A DNA stretch of 64,000 bases from Candidatus Sphingomonas colombiensis (GCA_029202845.1 CP119315.1:1891001-1955000), one strand, 5' to 3'; shown: positions 32,026 to 41,760, counted from the stretch's first letter. Notes: generated by a model not told the origin, from the letters alone. Made by a program: numbers and translations.

Positions 32026-32574
32026 CTATTTGCCCGACGCCTTTTCGAACATTTCCAGCCGCTCGCGATCTTCGTTCGTGACGAATTCGCACGCCAGCAT
32101 CGTCCTGCCCTTCAGTCCGCGTCCTTGCCGCGCGACGATCGAGACGAGGCCCATGTCCTTCATCGGCTGCTCCGCGTCCGGCAGGACACGTGAGAAGCCG
32201 ACGGAGGATGCGCCGAGCAGATGCGTCTTTTCCGGCGTGAGGTGATAGGTTTCCGCAAGCTGCGCCGCCACTTCGCCCGCGATCAGCACGCCATATGCGG
32301 AGCCCGCGAACAGCACGTCCTGCGTGGTGAAACCGTCGCGCGTGATCGGCGCGGGAAGGTGATAGATCGCCCCGCCAAGCCCTGACGTGTCATGCTTCCC
32401 CAGCTTTTCCGCCGCATGATAAAGCGCGGTGGCGCCGTCGAACGAATAAGGCGGCTGGCAGATCGCGCCGCCGAAGAAATCGGGCTCCGCCGCTTCCTGC
32501 GCGCTTGCTGGCATCGCCATGCCAGCGAGCGCGAGCGCCGCGAGCATGGCGATGCGGCGCGCGAGAGGCCTCAT
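32026..32574 (-). CDS. Exported protein of unknown function
   Basis: A 182-aa product with a signal peptide (cleavage near ASA-QE). No known domain is recognised. Features are CQPPYSFDGATALYHAA near the mature start and a conserved-looking C-terminal MLACEFVTNEDRERLEMF. Its start overlaps the purL stop by 4 nt, so it is probably co-transcribed downstream of purL. Confidence 0.6.
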   Translation of the reverse strand: MRPLARRIAMLAALALAGMAMPASAQEAAEPDFFGGAICQPPYSFDGATALYHAAEKLGKHDTSGLGGAIYHLPAPITRDGFTTQDVLFAGSAYGVLIAGEVAAQLAETYHLTPEKTHLLGASSVGFSRVLPDAEQPMKDMGLVSIVARQGRGLKGRTMLACEFVTNEDRERLEMFEKASGK

Positions 32575-34778
32575 GCCGTGGCCATCAGCTTCGGGAAGAA
32601 GCCTTCATGCGCCTCACGCAGCGTTTCCAGCGCCACCACGTCATCGCGATTGGGGCGTTCGAAGATCAGGCGCTTGCCGCCGGTGCGGCCGAGCGGCTCG
32701 GCTTCTACGCCTGCCTCATGCGCGGCGGCCAGGAAATCGGCCAGCGAATGATCGTGGACGGTCACGACATAGACGCCCTGATCCTCCGCGAAGAACGATT
32801 CGGCGCAACCGAACGGCTGCTTGCGGTCGATCATCGCACCCATATCGCCCGCGAGCGCCATCTCAGCGAGCGTCACCGCGATGCCCCCGTCGGACACGTC
32901 GTGCACCGCCGAAAGCTGGCCCGACTGAATCCCGGCGCGGATCAGATCGCCCGTCGCCTTTTCGCGCGCGAGATCGACGCGCGGCGGCGGGCCTTCCTCG
33001 CGGCCATGGCATTCGCGCAGCCACAGGCTCTGCCCGAGATGGCCGTGGCGGGTGCCGACGGCGAGGATCACGTCGCCCGATCCCTTGAAGGCGATCGTCG
33101 CGGATTTGGTCCAGTCTTGCAGGATGCCGACGCCACCGATCGCGGGCGTCGGCAGGATCGCCGATCCGCCGCCGGTCGCCTTGCTCTCGTTGTAAAGGCT
33201 GACGTTGCCCGACACGATCGGGTAGTCCAGCGCGCGACAGGCGTCGCCCATGCCTTCGAGGCAGCCGACGATCTGGCCCATGATCTCGGGCCGCTGCGGA
33301 TTGGCGAAATTCAGGCAATTGGTAATGGCGAGCGGGGTCGCGCCCACCGCCGTCAGGTTGCGCCACGTCTCGGCGACCGCCTGCTTGCCGCCCTCCACCG
33401 GGTCCGCGAAGCAATAGCGCGGGGTGCAATCGGTGGTGATCGCGAGCCCCTTGGCGGTGCCGTGGACGCGCACCACCGCGGCGTCGCCACCGGGGCGCTG
33501 CGACGTGTCCGCGCCGACCATGTGATCGTATTGCTCCCAGATCCAGCGGCGGCTGGCGATATCCGGCGAGCCCATCAGCGTCACCAGATCGGCGGCGATA
33601 TCCTGCGTTTGCGGCACGTTCACCAGCGCCTTGGCCGGCGGGGTGGGCACGTGCGGGCGATCGTAGAGCGGCGCTTCGTCGGCGAGGGGCCCGAGCGGAA
33701 TGTCGCATACGACATCGCCCTTCCACTTCAGCACCATGCGGCCGGTATCGGTGACATGACCGATCACCGCGAAATCCAGCTCCCACTTGCGGAAGATCGC
33801 CTCCGCCTCGGCCTCGCGACCGGGCTTCAGGACCATCAACATGCGCTCCTGCGATTCGGAGAGCATCATTTCATAGGGTGTCATGCCGGTTTCGCGCTGC
33901 GGCACGTCATCCATGATTAGTTCGATGCCGACACCGCCCTTCGACGCCATCTCGACGCTGGAGGAGGTGAGGCCGGCCGCGCCCATATCCTGAATCGCGA
34001 CGATCGCGTCGGAGGACATCAGCTCAAGGCACGCTTCGATCAGCAGCTTTTCGGTGAAGGGATCGCCGACCTGCACCGTCGGGCGCTTGGCATCGGCATC
34101 CTCGCCGAAATCGGCGGAAGCCATGGTCGCGCCGTGGATGCCGTCGCGCCCCGTCTTGGAGCCGACATAGACGATCGGATTGCCGATGCCGGAAGCGGCC
34201 GAATAGAAAATCTTGTCGGTATCCGCGACGCCCACGGTCATCGCGTTGACGAGGATATTGCCGTCATAGGCCGGGTGGAAATTCACCTCGCCACCCACTG
34301 TCGGCACGCCGACGCAATTGCCATAGCCGCCGATGCCATGGACCACGCCGGAAATCAGGTGGCGCATCTTGGGGTGATCGGGCCGGCCGAAGCGCAGCGC
34401 GTTCATATTGGCGATCGGCCGCGCGCCCATCGTGAACACGTCGCGCAGGATGCCGCCGACGCCGGTCGCCGCGCCCTGATAGGGCTCGATGTAGCTCGGG
34501 TGGTTGTGGCTCTCCATCTTGAAGATGGCGGCTTGCCCATCGCCGATATCGATCACGCCGGCATTCTCGCCGGGGCCGCAGATCACCCAGGGCGCCTCGG
34601 TCGGCAGCTTCTTCAGGTGGATGCGGCTGGATTTGTAGCTGCAATGCTCGGACCACATCACCGAGAAGATGCCCAATTCCACCATATTCGGCTCGCGGCC
34701 GAGCGCGTGGAGGAGGCGGTCATATTCCTGCGGAGAGAGGCCGTGTTCGGCGACGATCTCGGGCGTGATCTGGCTCAT
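32571..34778 (-). CDS. purL: Phosphoribosylformylglycinamidine synthase subunit PurL
   Basis: Fourth step of purine synthesis: FGAR + Gln + ATP to FGAM. The 735-aa small-type PurL works with PurS and PurQ (both at 61754-62658). MVELGIFSVMWSEHCSYKSS, GPGENAGVIDIG, FKMESHNHPS and the repeated AIR-synthase-like halves are seen. The ATG at 34778 gives the usual N-terminus. The PurSQ genes are 27 kb away, so the three subunits are not in one operon. Confidence 0.96.
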   Translation of the reverse strand: MSQITPEIVAEHGLSPQEYDRLLHALGREPNMVELGIFSVMWSEHCSYKSSRIHLKKLPTEAPWVICGPGENAGVIDIGDGQAAIFKMESHNHPSYIEPYQGAATGVGGILRDVFTMGARPIANMNALRFGRPDHPKMRHLISGVVHGIGGYGNCVGVPTVGGEVNFHPAYDGNILVNAMTVGVADTDKIFYSAASGIGNPIVYVGSKTGRDGIHGATMASADFGEDADAKRPTVQVGDPFTEKLLIEACLELMSSDAIVAIQDMGAAGLTSSSVEMASKGGVGIELIMDDVPQRETGMTPYEMMLSESQERMLMVLKPGREAEAEAIFRKWELDFAVIGHVTDTGRMVLKWKGDVVCDIPLGPLADEAPLYDRPHVPTPPAKALVNVPQTQDIAADLVTLMGSPDIASRRWIWEQYDHMVGADTSQRPGGDAAVVRVHGTAKGLAITTDCTPRYCFADPVEGGKQAVAETWRNLTAVGATPLAITNCLNFANPQRPEIMGQIVGCLEGMGDACRALDYPIVSGNVSLYNESKATGGGSAILPTPAIGGVGILQDWTKSATIAFKGSGDVILAVGTRHGHLGQSLWLRECHGREEGPPPRVDLAREKATGDLIRAGIQSGQLSAVHDVSDGGIAVTLAEMALAGDMGAMIDRKQPFGCAESFFAEDQGVYVVTVHDHSLADFLAAAHEAGVEAEPLGRTGGKRLIFERPNRDDVVALETLREAHEGFFPKLMATA

Positions 34779-34885
34779 GCCAGCGCCCTTAAGGCGCGAA
34801 GCCGGTTGGAACAACACCGGGATGGTGTGATCGATCGCCGAAACGGCCCGATCGCCGACAATTTCGGATGGGGATCGTGCTCCGG

Positions 34886-36313
34886 CTAATGTTTCCTGAT
34901 GCGGCGCCCCAGCCGGCGCAGCAGCCCGCGCTTCGACAGCGGCTCGAACATTTCCGCCGGGCCTTCGGGATCGAGCACCTCATTGTCGGCGAGCCATTTC
35001 TTCACGCCGTCGAGATCGGGGACCCGATAAGGGATCAGCGACCGCCCCGCGCCGCGCAACGCCTCGATCGTGGCAATCAACCCCTTTTCGGCGATCGAGG
35101 CGGTAATTTCCGCCGGTTCGCGCCCAAGATGTTCCGCGACCAGCCCGTCGCGGATTTCGGCGATCCGCGGGCCGGTGTCGACAATTGTCACATCGCATTC
35201 GGTATCGAGCCGGAGCGAACGATTGTTGAAATTCGACGAGCCGACGCGGACCACTTCCTCATCGATTACCAGCACCTTGGCATGGACATAGATCGGCCGG
35301 CCCGACGCGGCGATCGGATGATACATGCGCAGCCGGTCATGCCGATCGTGCTGCTTCAGCGCCTGGAACAATCGCGCGCGCGCGGTGTCCATCGCGATCG
35401 GCTCCAGCCAGCCCTGCGCCACCACCGGGTTGATGATGACGATTTCCGGGCCATCCGGCTCGGCAAGCCGCGCCGCGATCGCCTCCGCGACGCGACGCGA
35501 CGCGAAATACTGGCTTTCGGCGTAGATGCGTCGCTTTGCCCGCCGGATCAGATGAACGTAGAGCCGTTCGATCTCGTGAACCTCCGGCTGATCCGCATGA
35601 TGCGGCTGGGTGCGTGAGATCGCGACATCGGTATCGATGAAATCGGGTGTCAGGCTGGGGGGCCAGCAATCATCGTGCTGCGGCGGCGCGGGAACGGTCG
35701 CGCCGCCCGCGATGCGCCAGCGATCGCGGCATAATTCACCGAGCGCGGCGGCGATTGGTCCCTCCAGCGCCGTCGTCGCATCATGCCACGGTTTATAGGG
35801 CTTGCCCCGCGGGGTGACGCGGTGCGGGTCGCCATCGCGATGGGCGCGGGTGTCCCAGCGTGCGTCCGTCATGTCGATCCCGCCGCAGAAGGCGATCGAA
35901 TCGTCGATCACTACGATCTTCTGGTGCTGCGACGCGGCGATCGGATGGTGGTTATCGAGCTTCAGATGGATATTGCGCCTTGCAAACCGCCATTTGGTGA
36001 GCGTCCACAAGGTCTTGCCGCGAAATAGTGTCTTCAGTGCGCCCTTGTCCCAGCGCAGGATATAGACTTCCAGCCCCGGCGTGCGATCGACCAGCCAGCC
36101 GATGAATTCGCCCACCGTAACCGGAACACCGGGCTGGCCCTCGTCCCAGATCAGCCGGATACGGGCATCGAAATCCCAGCCGACCAGCAAAATCTGGTGT
36201 CGCGCCCGCTGCATCGCTTCCCATGCGGCGCGGAAATAATCGTCCGCGTCGATCACCACGGCCGCGCGAGCGGCACGCCTGACGCGCCAGCGGGTCGCGT
36301 CTGGAAGGTTCAC
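34886..36313 (-). CDS. Phospholipase D-like protein (cardiolipin-synthase-type)
   Basis: A 475-aa protein with two HKD motifs, SQHQKIVVIDDSIAFCGGID and VHAKVLVIDEEVVRVGSSNF, the catalytic pairs of the PLD superfamily. The N-terminal VVIDADDYFRAAWEAMQRAR, LLVGWDFDARI and the C-terminal basic tail match bacterial PLD-like proteins. There is no signal peptide and no membrane segment at the N-terminus, unlike ClsA. The GTG start overlaps the arsC stop (GTGA). Confidence 0.85.
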   Translation of the reverse strand: MNLPDATRWRVRRAARAAVVIDADDYFRAAWEAMQRARHQILLVGWDFDARIRLIWDEGQPGVPVTVGEFIGWLVDRTPGLEVYILRWDKGALKTLFRGKTLWTLTKWRFARRNIHLKLDNHHPIAASQHQKIVVIDDSIAFCGGIDMTDARWDTRAHRDGDPHRVTPRGKPYKPWHDATTALEGPIAAALGELCRDRWRIAGGATVPAPPQHDDCWPPSLTPDFIDTDVAISRTQPHHADQPEVHEIERLYVHLIRRAKRRIYAESQYFASRRVAEAIAARLAEPDGPEIVIINPVVAQGWLEPIAMDTARARLFQALKQHDRHDRLRMYHPIAASGRPIYVHAKVLVIDEEVVRVGSSNFNNRSLRLDTECDVTIVDTGPRIAEIRDGLVAEHLGREPAEITASIAEKGLIATIEALRGAGRSLIPYRVPDLDGVKKWLADNEVLDPEGPAEMFEPLSKRGLLRRLGRRIRKH

Positions 36314-36630
36314 AGAATCTCGTGCACGCGCTCGGGCGGGCGACCGATGACGACGCCCTTTTCGGTCTCGACCACCGGCCGTTCGATCAGCGCGGCATTC
36401 GCCGCCATTGCATCCAGCGCATCATCATTGCTGGCGAGCGCGGGCGCGTCCTTGCGCATCGCATCGCACGGCGCGATTCCGCCGCGCGCGTAGATGCGCG
36501 CCAGTTCGTCGCGCGTCGGCGGCGCCTTCAGATAGTCGATGATGCTAACATCTGCCCCGGCGGCGTTGAGCAGGGCGAGCGTCTCACGCGATTTCGAACA
36601 GCGCGGATTGTGCCAGATGGTTGCTTTCAT
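36310..36630 (-). CDS. arsC: Arsenate reductase (glutaredoxin) ArsC
   Basis: A 106-aa ArsC-family protein with the active-site HNPRCSKSRETLALL and the anion-binding C-terminal LIERPVVETEKG. Reduces arsenate to arsenite using glutathione and glutaredoxin in characterised members. No arsB/arsR is nearby, so the role in arsenic resistance is not certain. Co-transcribed with the PLD-like gene. Confidence 0.85.
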   Translation of the reverse strand: MKATIWHNPRCSKSRETLALLNAAGADVSIIDYLKAPPTRDELARIYARGGIAPCDAMRKDAPALASNDDALDAMAANAALIERPVVETEKGVVIGRPPERVHEIL

Positions 36631-36639
36631 GCCCTCTTT

Positions 36640-37329
36640 CTAAACAAGCCGGACGCGTGGTCCACCCTTCAGCGCCCGCGTCCGCGCGACCCAAAAGGCG
36701 AGCGCCGCAAGCAATCCATAAGCGACCAGCGCGAGCAAAGGTTGCGATGCCGGCACCGGATCGATCGGGGCGGTCGGCTGCGGCTGGAGCCAGTTGAACG
36801 CCTGCAGCGCGAACAGCGCGATGGTCAGCAGGGCGAGCGACAGGCGGCCGCCCGCGCCCTTTGTCTCGGTGCGGCTGGCGTAGAACAGCAGCGCGCCGCC
36901 GGTCAGCACAAGTTCCAGCGGCATCTCGATCGCCGGATGATTCCAAAGCGCCATGCCGTAGCGCGTGCCGCCCCCGAGCAGAGTCAGGTCGGGGGCGTGG
37001 ACCAGCAGATCGAGCAGCCAGTGCGACGTCACCACCGCCGCGCCGATCGCGGCCGCCGGCCATCCGCCGCCCAGCAATCGCGTGCCGACCGCCCATGCCG
37101 CCGCAAAGCCCAGCGCGCCGATCAGGCTGTGGGTATAGGGCATGTCATAGAGGTCCATCGCGTTCATCGTCGTGAAGCCGGGCACGGCGCGCATATGCTC
37201 GACGCCGATCAGAACGAAGCTGAAGAAGGCGATGTCGACCAATTGGGCCGCGATGAACAGCGCGCCCAATCGCTGCGCTCTTGGGCTGCTCGCGGCGACG
37301 AGCGCCGGTGCGTAATGGCCAATGAACAT
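36640..37329 (-). CDS. Polytopic membrane protein (YdjM/DUF457-like)
   Basis: About 229 aa with six or so membrane segments. MPYTHSLIGALGF and TSHWLLDLLVHAPDLTLLGG resemble the metal-dependent-hydrolase-like inner membrane proteins that carry His/Asp clusters between helices. It ends 9 nt before the arsC start region (arsC is downstream). The start at 37329 is chosen because upstream codons are low-complexity Pro/Arg. Confidence 0.6.
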   Translation of the reverse strand: MFIGHYAPALVAASSPRAQRLGALFIAAQLVDIAFFSFVLIGVEHMRAVPGFTTMNAMDLYDMPYTHSLIGALGFAAAWAVGTRLLGGGWPAAAIGAAVVTSHWLLDLLVHAPDLTLLGGGTRYGMALWNHPAIEMPLELVLTGGALLFYASRTETKGAGGRLSLALLTIALFALQAFNWLQPQPTAPIDPVPASQPLLALVAYGLLAALAFWVARTRALKGGPRVRLV

Positions 37330-37426
37330 GCGCTTTCCCCCTCCCGACGCCGGGGGTCGATCGTCGCTCAGCCCGGGCGGGGATGCAAGCGATCTCCCCC
37401 GGCCGCGGCGAGGCCGGGGAGGCGGG

Positions 37427-38056
37427 TCAGGCGAAGCGGACCGTTGCCGCGCGCCGACGACGCATCGCACCGCCGATCGCGCCGAAGCCGAGGATCATCA
37501 GCGCCCAGGTCGCGGGCTCTGGCACCCCGGCAGTGAACGCCTGAAAGCCGGAGATCGCATAATATTGATCCCCGTCGATCGCCGATAAACGGAATTGGTT
37601 GGTCGTGAAATTCGCCAATATCCCGCTGTCGCGCGTCATCAGGCCCCAGCCGCCGACCGTGCCGGCGGTGAATATCGACTGCCAGCCCGAGCCATTCCAA
37701 TATTCGACGAGGTAGCTGTCGTTATTGTCGGCCTGAAGCACGAGATGATCGAAGGTGAAGCTCTGCGAGAGCTGCACCGTGATGTAATAAGGTGAAACGG
37801 TCTGCGTCTGATCCCACCAGAACGAGCCGTTGTTCCACTGCTGCCCATCGGGGGCGAGCGTGCTGCTGGCGATGCTGAGTATATTCGACGGCGTTGAGCC
37901 CGCTTCCCAGCCGGAACCTGCCCGCAGCACGCCGTCTCCGCCGGGCCAGCCGATCAAAATCCATTTTGTGGGTATCACATTCGCTGCGTTCGCCGCGCCG
38001 GGCAGTGCCGCCGCCATCAACGCCGTCGCTATCGAAGCCTTTAGTGCATTTCGCAT
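37427..38056 (-). CDS. PEPxxWA-CTERM exported protein (F5/8-type-C-like)
   Basis: A 209-aa secreted protein: signal peptide (cleavage near AANA-AN) and the C-terminal signal VPEPATWALMILGFGAIGG, then RRRR. The mature region with YYITVQLSQSFTFDHLVLQAD and YLVEYWNGSGWQ looks like a discoidin/F5/8-type-C carbohydrate-binding fold. It may coat the cell or help bind polysaccharide; that is inferred from fold similarity only. Confidence 0.8.
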   Translation of the reverse strand: MRNALKASIATALMAAALPGAANAANVIPTKWILIGWPGGDGVLRAGSGWEAGSTPSNILSIASSTLAPDGQQWNNGSFWWDQTQTVSPYYITVQLSQSFTFDHLVLQADNNDSYLVEYWNGSGWQSIFTAGTVGGWGLMTRDSGILANFTTNQFRLSAIDGDQYYAISGFQAFTAGVPEPATWALMILGFGAIGGAMRRRRAATVRFA

Positions 38057-38226
38057 ACTCACCCCCTTGATCGAGCGATATGCGACCCCTTGCGCCGCGC
38101 CTTCGGTCAGGCGGCGGTCGTTCGTGAAATCAGGGTTAGCACAATCTTTCACCTCGCGCGAATTCTTCATCCGCGCGAGGTGGGTCATATTGGGGCGGTC
38201 GACCGGGGAAAGTCGCGGCAGGAATG

Positions 38227-39576
38227 CTATTCCTGCTTCGCCAGCCACTCCTCCAGCCACTTGATCGTATATTCGCCCTGCTGGAACTCAGGATCGTCGA
38301 GCAGCGCCTGATGCAGCGGGATGGTGGTCTTCATCCCGTCGATCACGAATTCCTCCAGCGCGCGGCGCAGCCGGCGCAGCGCGCCCTGACGGGTGGTGCC
38401 ATAAACGATCAGCTTGGCGATCATGCTGTCGTAATAGGGCGGCACCTTATAGCCGGCGTACAGCCCCGAATCGACGCGCACATGCATCCCGCCCGGCGCG
38501 TGATATTGCTTCACCAGGCCGGGGGAGGGCGCGAAGGTGCGCGGATCTTCGGCGTTGATGCGGCATTCGATCGCATGGCCGCGGATCTGCACGTCCTGCT
38601 GACGCAACGTCAGCGGATGACCTTCGGCGATACGGATCTGTTCACGTACCAGATCGAGGCCCGTCACCATCTCGGTCACGGGATGTTCGACCTGCAGCCG
38701 GGTGTTCATCTCGATGAAGTAGAACGCGCCGTCTTCCCACAGAAATTCGATCGTACCGGCGCCGCGATAGCCCATGTCGGCCATCGCCTTGGCGACGATC
38801 CCGCCCATCCGATCGCGCTCGCTTTCGGAGATGACCGGGGAGGGGGCCTCTTCCAGCACCTTCTGATGGCGCCGCTGGAGCGAGCAATCGCGCTCGCCGA
38901 GATGGATCGCGTTGCCGTTGCCATCACCGAATACCTGAAATTCGATGTGGCGCGGGTTGCCGAGATATTTCTCCATATAGACGGTCGCGTCGCCGAACGC
39001 CGCCTTCGCCTCGCTGCCCGCTTGCTGCATCAGCGTTTCGAGCTGATCTTCGCTCGGCACCACCTTCATGCCGCGGCCGCCGCCGCCCGATGCGGCCTTG
39101 ATCAGCACGGGATAGCCGATTTCGGCGGCAAGCTTCTTCGCTTCGTCGACATCGCTGATCGCGCCGTCGGAACCGGGAACGAGCGGCATGCCCAGCGCGC
39201 CGGCGGTGCGCTTGGCCTCCACCTTGTCGCCCATCGTGCGGATATGTTCGGGCTTCGGCCCGACGAAGATCAGCCCGTGCGCCTCGACGATCTCGGCGAA
39301 CTTGGCGTTTTCGGAGAGGAAGCCGTAGCCCGGATGGATCGCGTCCGCACCGGAGATCTCGGCGGCGGAGATGATGTTCGGGATGTTGAGATAGCTTTCG
39401 GCGGCCGACGGCGGGCCGATGCAGATCGCCTCATCGGCGAGCCGCACATGCATCGCATCGGCATCGGCGGTCGAATGGACCGCGACCGTCTTGATGCCCA
39501 TTTCGTGGCACGCGCGATGGATGCGGAGCGCGATCTCGCCGCGATTGGCGATCAGCAGTTTCTTGATCTGGGGCAT
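38227..39576 (-). CDS. accC: Acetyl-CoA carboxylase, biotin carboxylase subunit
   Basis: Carboxylates biotin on AccB with ATP and bicarbonate (first step of fatty-acid synthesis). The 449-aa protein has the ATP-grasp glycine loop (KAASGGGGRGMKVV), HIEFQVFGDGNGN, and the C-terminal MKTTIPLHQALLDDPEF. MPQIKKLLIANRGEIALRI is the normal N-terminus; the start is 39576. It is 80 nt downstream of accB. Confidence 0.97.
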   Translation of the reverse strand: MPQIKKLLIANRGEIALRIHRACHEMGIKTVAVHSTADADAMHVRLADEAICIGPPSAAESYLNIPNIISAAEISGADAIHPGYGFLSENAKFAEIVEAHGLIFVGPKPEHIRTMGDKVEAKRTAGALGMPLVPGSDGAISDVDEAKKLAAEIGYPVLIKAASGGGGRGMKVVPSEDQLETLMQQAGSEAKAAFGDATVYMEKYLGNPRHIEFQVFGDGNGNAIHLGERDCSLQRRHQKVLEEAPSPVISESERDRMGGIVAKAMADMGYRGAGTIEFLWEDGAFYFIEMNTRLQVEHPVTEMVTGLDLVREQIRIAEGHPLTLRQQDVQIRGHAIECRINAEDPRTFAPSPGLVKQYHAPGGMHVRVDSGLYAGYKVPPYYDSMIAKLIVYGTTRQGALRRLRRALEEFVIDGMKTTIPLHQALLDDPEFQQGEYTIKWLEEWLAKQE

Positions 39577-39656
39577 TTTATGTTTCCTGACCGCACCAGC
39601 CCGCGCCCCGCCCCGGCGCACCGGAAACGGAACGGGCGGGCGCCGCGCGCATCTGT

Positions 39657-40139
39657 TTACTCGACGACGACCAGCGGCTGATCGAATTCGACCGGCTGGC
39701 CGTTTTCGACCAGTATCGCCTTTACCGTGCCGGTGCCGGGCGCGAGGATCGGGTTCATCACCTTCATCGCCTCGACGATCAGCAACGTGTCGCCGGTCTT
39801 AACCTGCGCGCCGACCGAAACGAATGGCGCTGCCGACGGATCGGCGGCGAGATAGACGGTGCCGACCATCGGCGAACGCACCGCATTGGCGTGGTTCGGC
39901 GCGGCCGGAGCCTCGGCGGCGGCGGGCGCTGCAACCGGCGCCATCGGTGCGGCGGCGGGCGCCGGAGCGTAATGCATCGCAGGCGCGGCCGCAGCGGCCT
40001 TGCGCGCGACGCGAATCTTGCGATCGCCTTCTTCCACCTCGATCTCAGTGAGGTGGGTCGCGTCGAGCAATTCGGCCAGCTGGCGGACCAGCCCGACATC
40101 GACCTTCATCGCGCCCTTGTTATCTTCGTTGTCAGCCAT
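39657..40139 (-). CDS. accB: Acetyl-CoA carboxylase biotin carboxyl carrier protein
   Basis: A 160-aa carrier. An N-terminal domain (VRQLAELLDATHLTEIEVEE) is joined by an Ala/Pro-rich linker (about 48-82) to the biotinyl domain. The biotinylated Lys is in EAMKVMNP (about K126). It has the usual accBC order, with aroQ upstream in the same direction. Confidence 0.96.
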   Translation of the reverse strand: MADNEDNKGAMKVDVGLVRQLAELLDATHLTEIEVEEGDRKIRVARKAAAAAPAMHYAPAPAAAPMAPVAAPAAAEAPAAPNHANAVRSPMVGTVYLAADPSAAPFVSVGAQVKTGDTLLIVEAMKVMNPILAPGTGTVKAILVENGQPVEFDQPLVVVE

Positions 40140-40180
40140 GTGACCAATTTTCCCCTGGGAATTTCAGGGCGCGCGCTCTG

Positions 40181-40615
40181 TCAGAACCGCGCCGCTGCTT
40201 CAAGCGCGAGCATATAGGACACGGCGCCGAAACCGGCGATCGTGCCCTTCGCCGCGCGCCCGACGAAAGAGATGTGGCGGAATTCCTCCCGCGTATGTGG
40301 ATTGGACAGGTGCACCTCGATCACCGGCGTCCGCACCGACTTGATCGCGTCATACAGCGCGATCGAGCTGTGGGTGAAGGCTCCGGCGTTGAGGATCACG
40401 GCCTTTGCGCCGCTCGCCTGCGCCTCATGCAGCCAATCGACGAGATGCCCCTCGTGGTTCGATTGACGCATGTCGATTTCCAGCCCCAGTTCGCGTCCGC
40501 GATCCTCCATCCGCCCGGCGATATCGTCGAGCGTGTCATGGCCATAGATCTCCGGCTCGCGCGTGCCGAGCAGATTGAGGTTCGGGCCATTGAGGACATA
40601 GACGAGGCTGCTCAT
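40181..40615 (-). CDS. aroQ: Type II 3-dehydroquinate dehydratase
   Basis: Shikimate-pathway step 3. A 144-aa protein with VLNGPNLNLLGTREPEIYG, MRQSNHEGHLVDWLHEA, ILNAGAFTHSSIALYDAI and IEVHLSNPHTREEFRHIS, all active-site segments of the dodecameric type II enzyme. The start at 40615 omits a non-conserved leader. aroQ-accB-accC is a common alphaproteobacterial order. Confidence 0.96.
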   Translation of the reverse strand: MSSLVYVLNGPNLNLLGTREPEIYGHDTLDDIAGRMEDRGRELGLEIDMRQSNHEGHLVDWLHEAQASGAKAVILNAGAFTHSSIALYDAIKSVRTPVIEVHLSNPHTREEFRHISFVGRAAKGTIAGFGAVSYMLALEAAARF

Positions 40616-40689
40616 CGCGGCCCTTCTCGCATTGCCGAACGCCAAGCGCAACATTGCCCCTGTTGCGTGAGCGCCCTAGATGGCGCCGC

Positions 40690-41685
40690 ATGACGCATAT
40701 CGACGGCACTATCTCGATCACCGTGAACGGCGAGCATCGCCGCGTCGCGGCCGGCCTGACGCTCGCGGGCCTCGCCAATGAACTCGGCTTCGCCCCGGAA
40801 AAAGTGGCGGTGGAACGCAATCTGGAAGTCGTGCCGCGCTCCACGCTCGGTGCGGTGCATCTCGACGACGGCGACGAGCTGGAAATCGTCCATTTCGTTG
40901 GTGGTGGCGATCATGCCGACGACACGTGGACGGTGGCGGGGCGGACCTTCCGTTCGCGGCTGATCGTCGGCACCGGCAAATATAAGGATTTCGCGCAGAA
41001 CGCCGCCGCGCTGGAAGCGTCCGGCGCGGAGATCGTCACGGTCGCGGTGCGTCGTGTGAACGTCAGCGATCCGAACGCGCCGATGCTGACCGATTTCATC
41101 GATCCGAAGAAGATCACATATCTGCCGAACACCGCCGGCTGCTTCACCGCCGATGATGCGATCCGCACGCTGCGGCTGGCGCGCGAGGCGGGCGGCTGGG
41201 ATCTCGTTAAGCTGGAGGTGCTGGGCGAGGCGCGCACGCTTTATCCCGATATGGTGGAAACGCTGCGCGCGACGGAGGTGCTCGCGAAGGAGGGCTTCCT
41301 GCCGATGGTCTATTGCGTCGACGATCCCATCGCGGCGAAGCGGCTGGAGGATGCGGGCGCGGTTGCGATCATGCCGCTGGGCGCGCCGATCGGATCGGGC
41401 CTCGGCATCCAGAATGAAGTGACGATCCGATTGATCGTGGAGGGCGCGAAGGTGCCGGTGCTGGTCGATGCCGGCGTCGGTCAGGCGTCAGACGCGGCGC
41501 GCGCGATGGAGCTTGGCTGCGATGGCGTGCTGATGAACACCGCGATCGCCGAGGCGAAAGACCCCATATTGATGGCTGCCGCGATGAAGGCGGCGGTCGA
41601 GGCGGGGCGGTTGAGCTATCGCGCCGGCCGCATGGGCAAGCGCCGCTATGCCGATCCGTCCAGCCCGCTGGCCGGGCTGATCTGA
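40690..41685 (+). CDS. thiG: ThiS-ThiG fusion (sulfur carrier / thiazole synthase)
   Basis: Thiamine thiazole synthesis. Residues about 8-73 are a ThiS-like ubiquitin fold with the C-terminal Gly-Gly-Gly (71-73) of the sulfur carrier. Residues about 79-331 are ThiG, with the Schiff-base Lys in LVKLEVLG (K175) and phosphate loops DAGVGQASDAA and GVLMNTAIAEA. Normally ThiS ends in a free Gly-Gly that becomes a thiocarboxylate; here it is followed directly by ThiG. The fusion type is known in some proteobacteria. The start at 40690 (MTHIDG) is preferred over an upstream ATG. Confidence 0.9.
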   Translation: MTHIDGTISITVNGEHRRVAAGLTLAGLANELGFAPEKVAVERNLEVVPRSTLGAVHLDDGDELEIVHFVGGGDHADDTWTVAGRTFRSRLIVGTGKYKDFAQNAAALEASGAEIVTVAVRRVNVSDPNAPMLTDFIDPKKITYLPNTAGCFTADDAIRTLRLAREAGGWDLVKLEVLGEARTLYPDMVETLRATEVLAKEGFLPMVYCVDDPIAAKRLEDAGAVAIMPLGAPIGSGLGIQNEVTIRLIVEGAKVPVLVDAGVGQASDAARAMELGCDGVLMNTAIAEAKDPILMAAAMKAAVEAGRLSYRAGRMGKRRYADPSSPLAGLI

Positions 41686-41760
41686 GGAACCGGCCGCCGG
41701 TTGGTCCGTTGGTTTTCCACAGGTGCCGCACTCACGCGGCGTTCCCATAGGAGACCGGAC

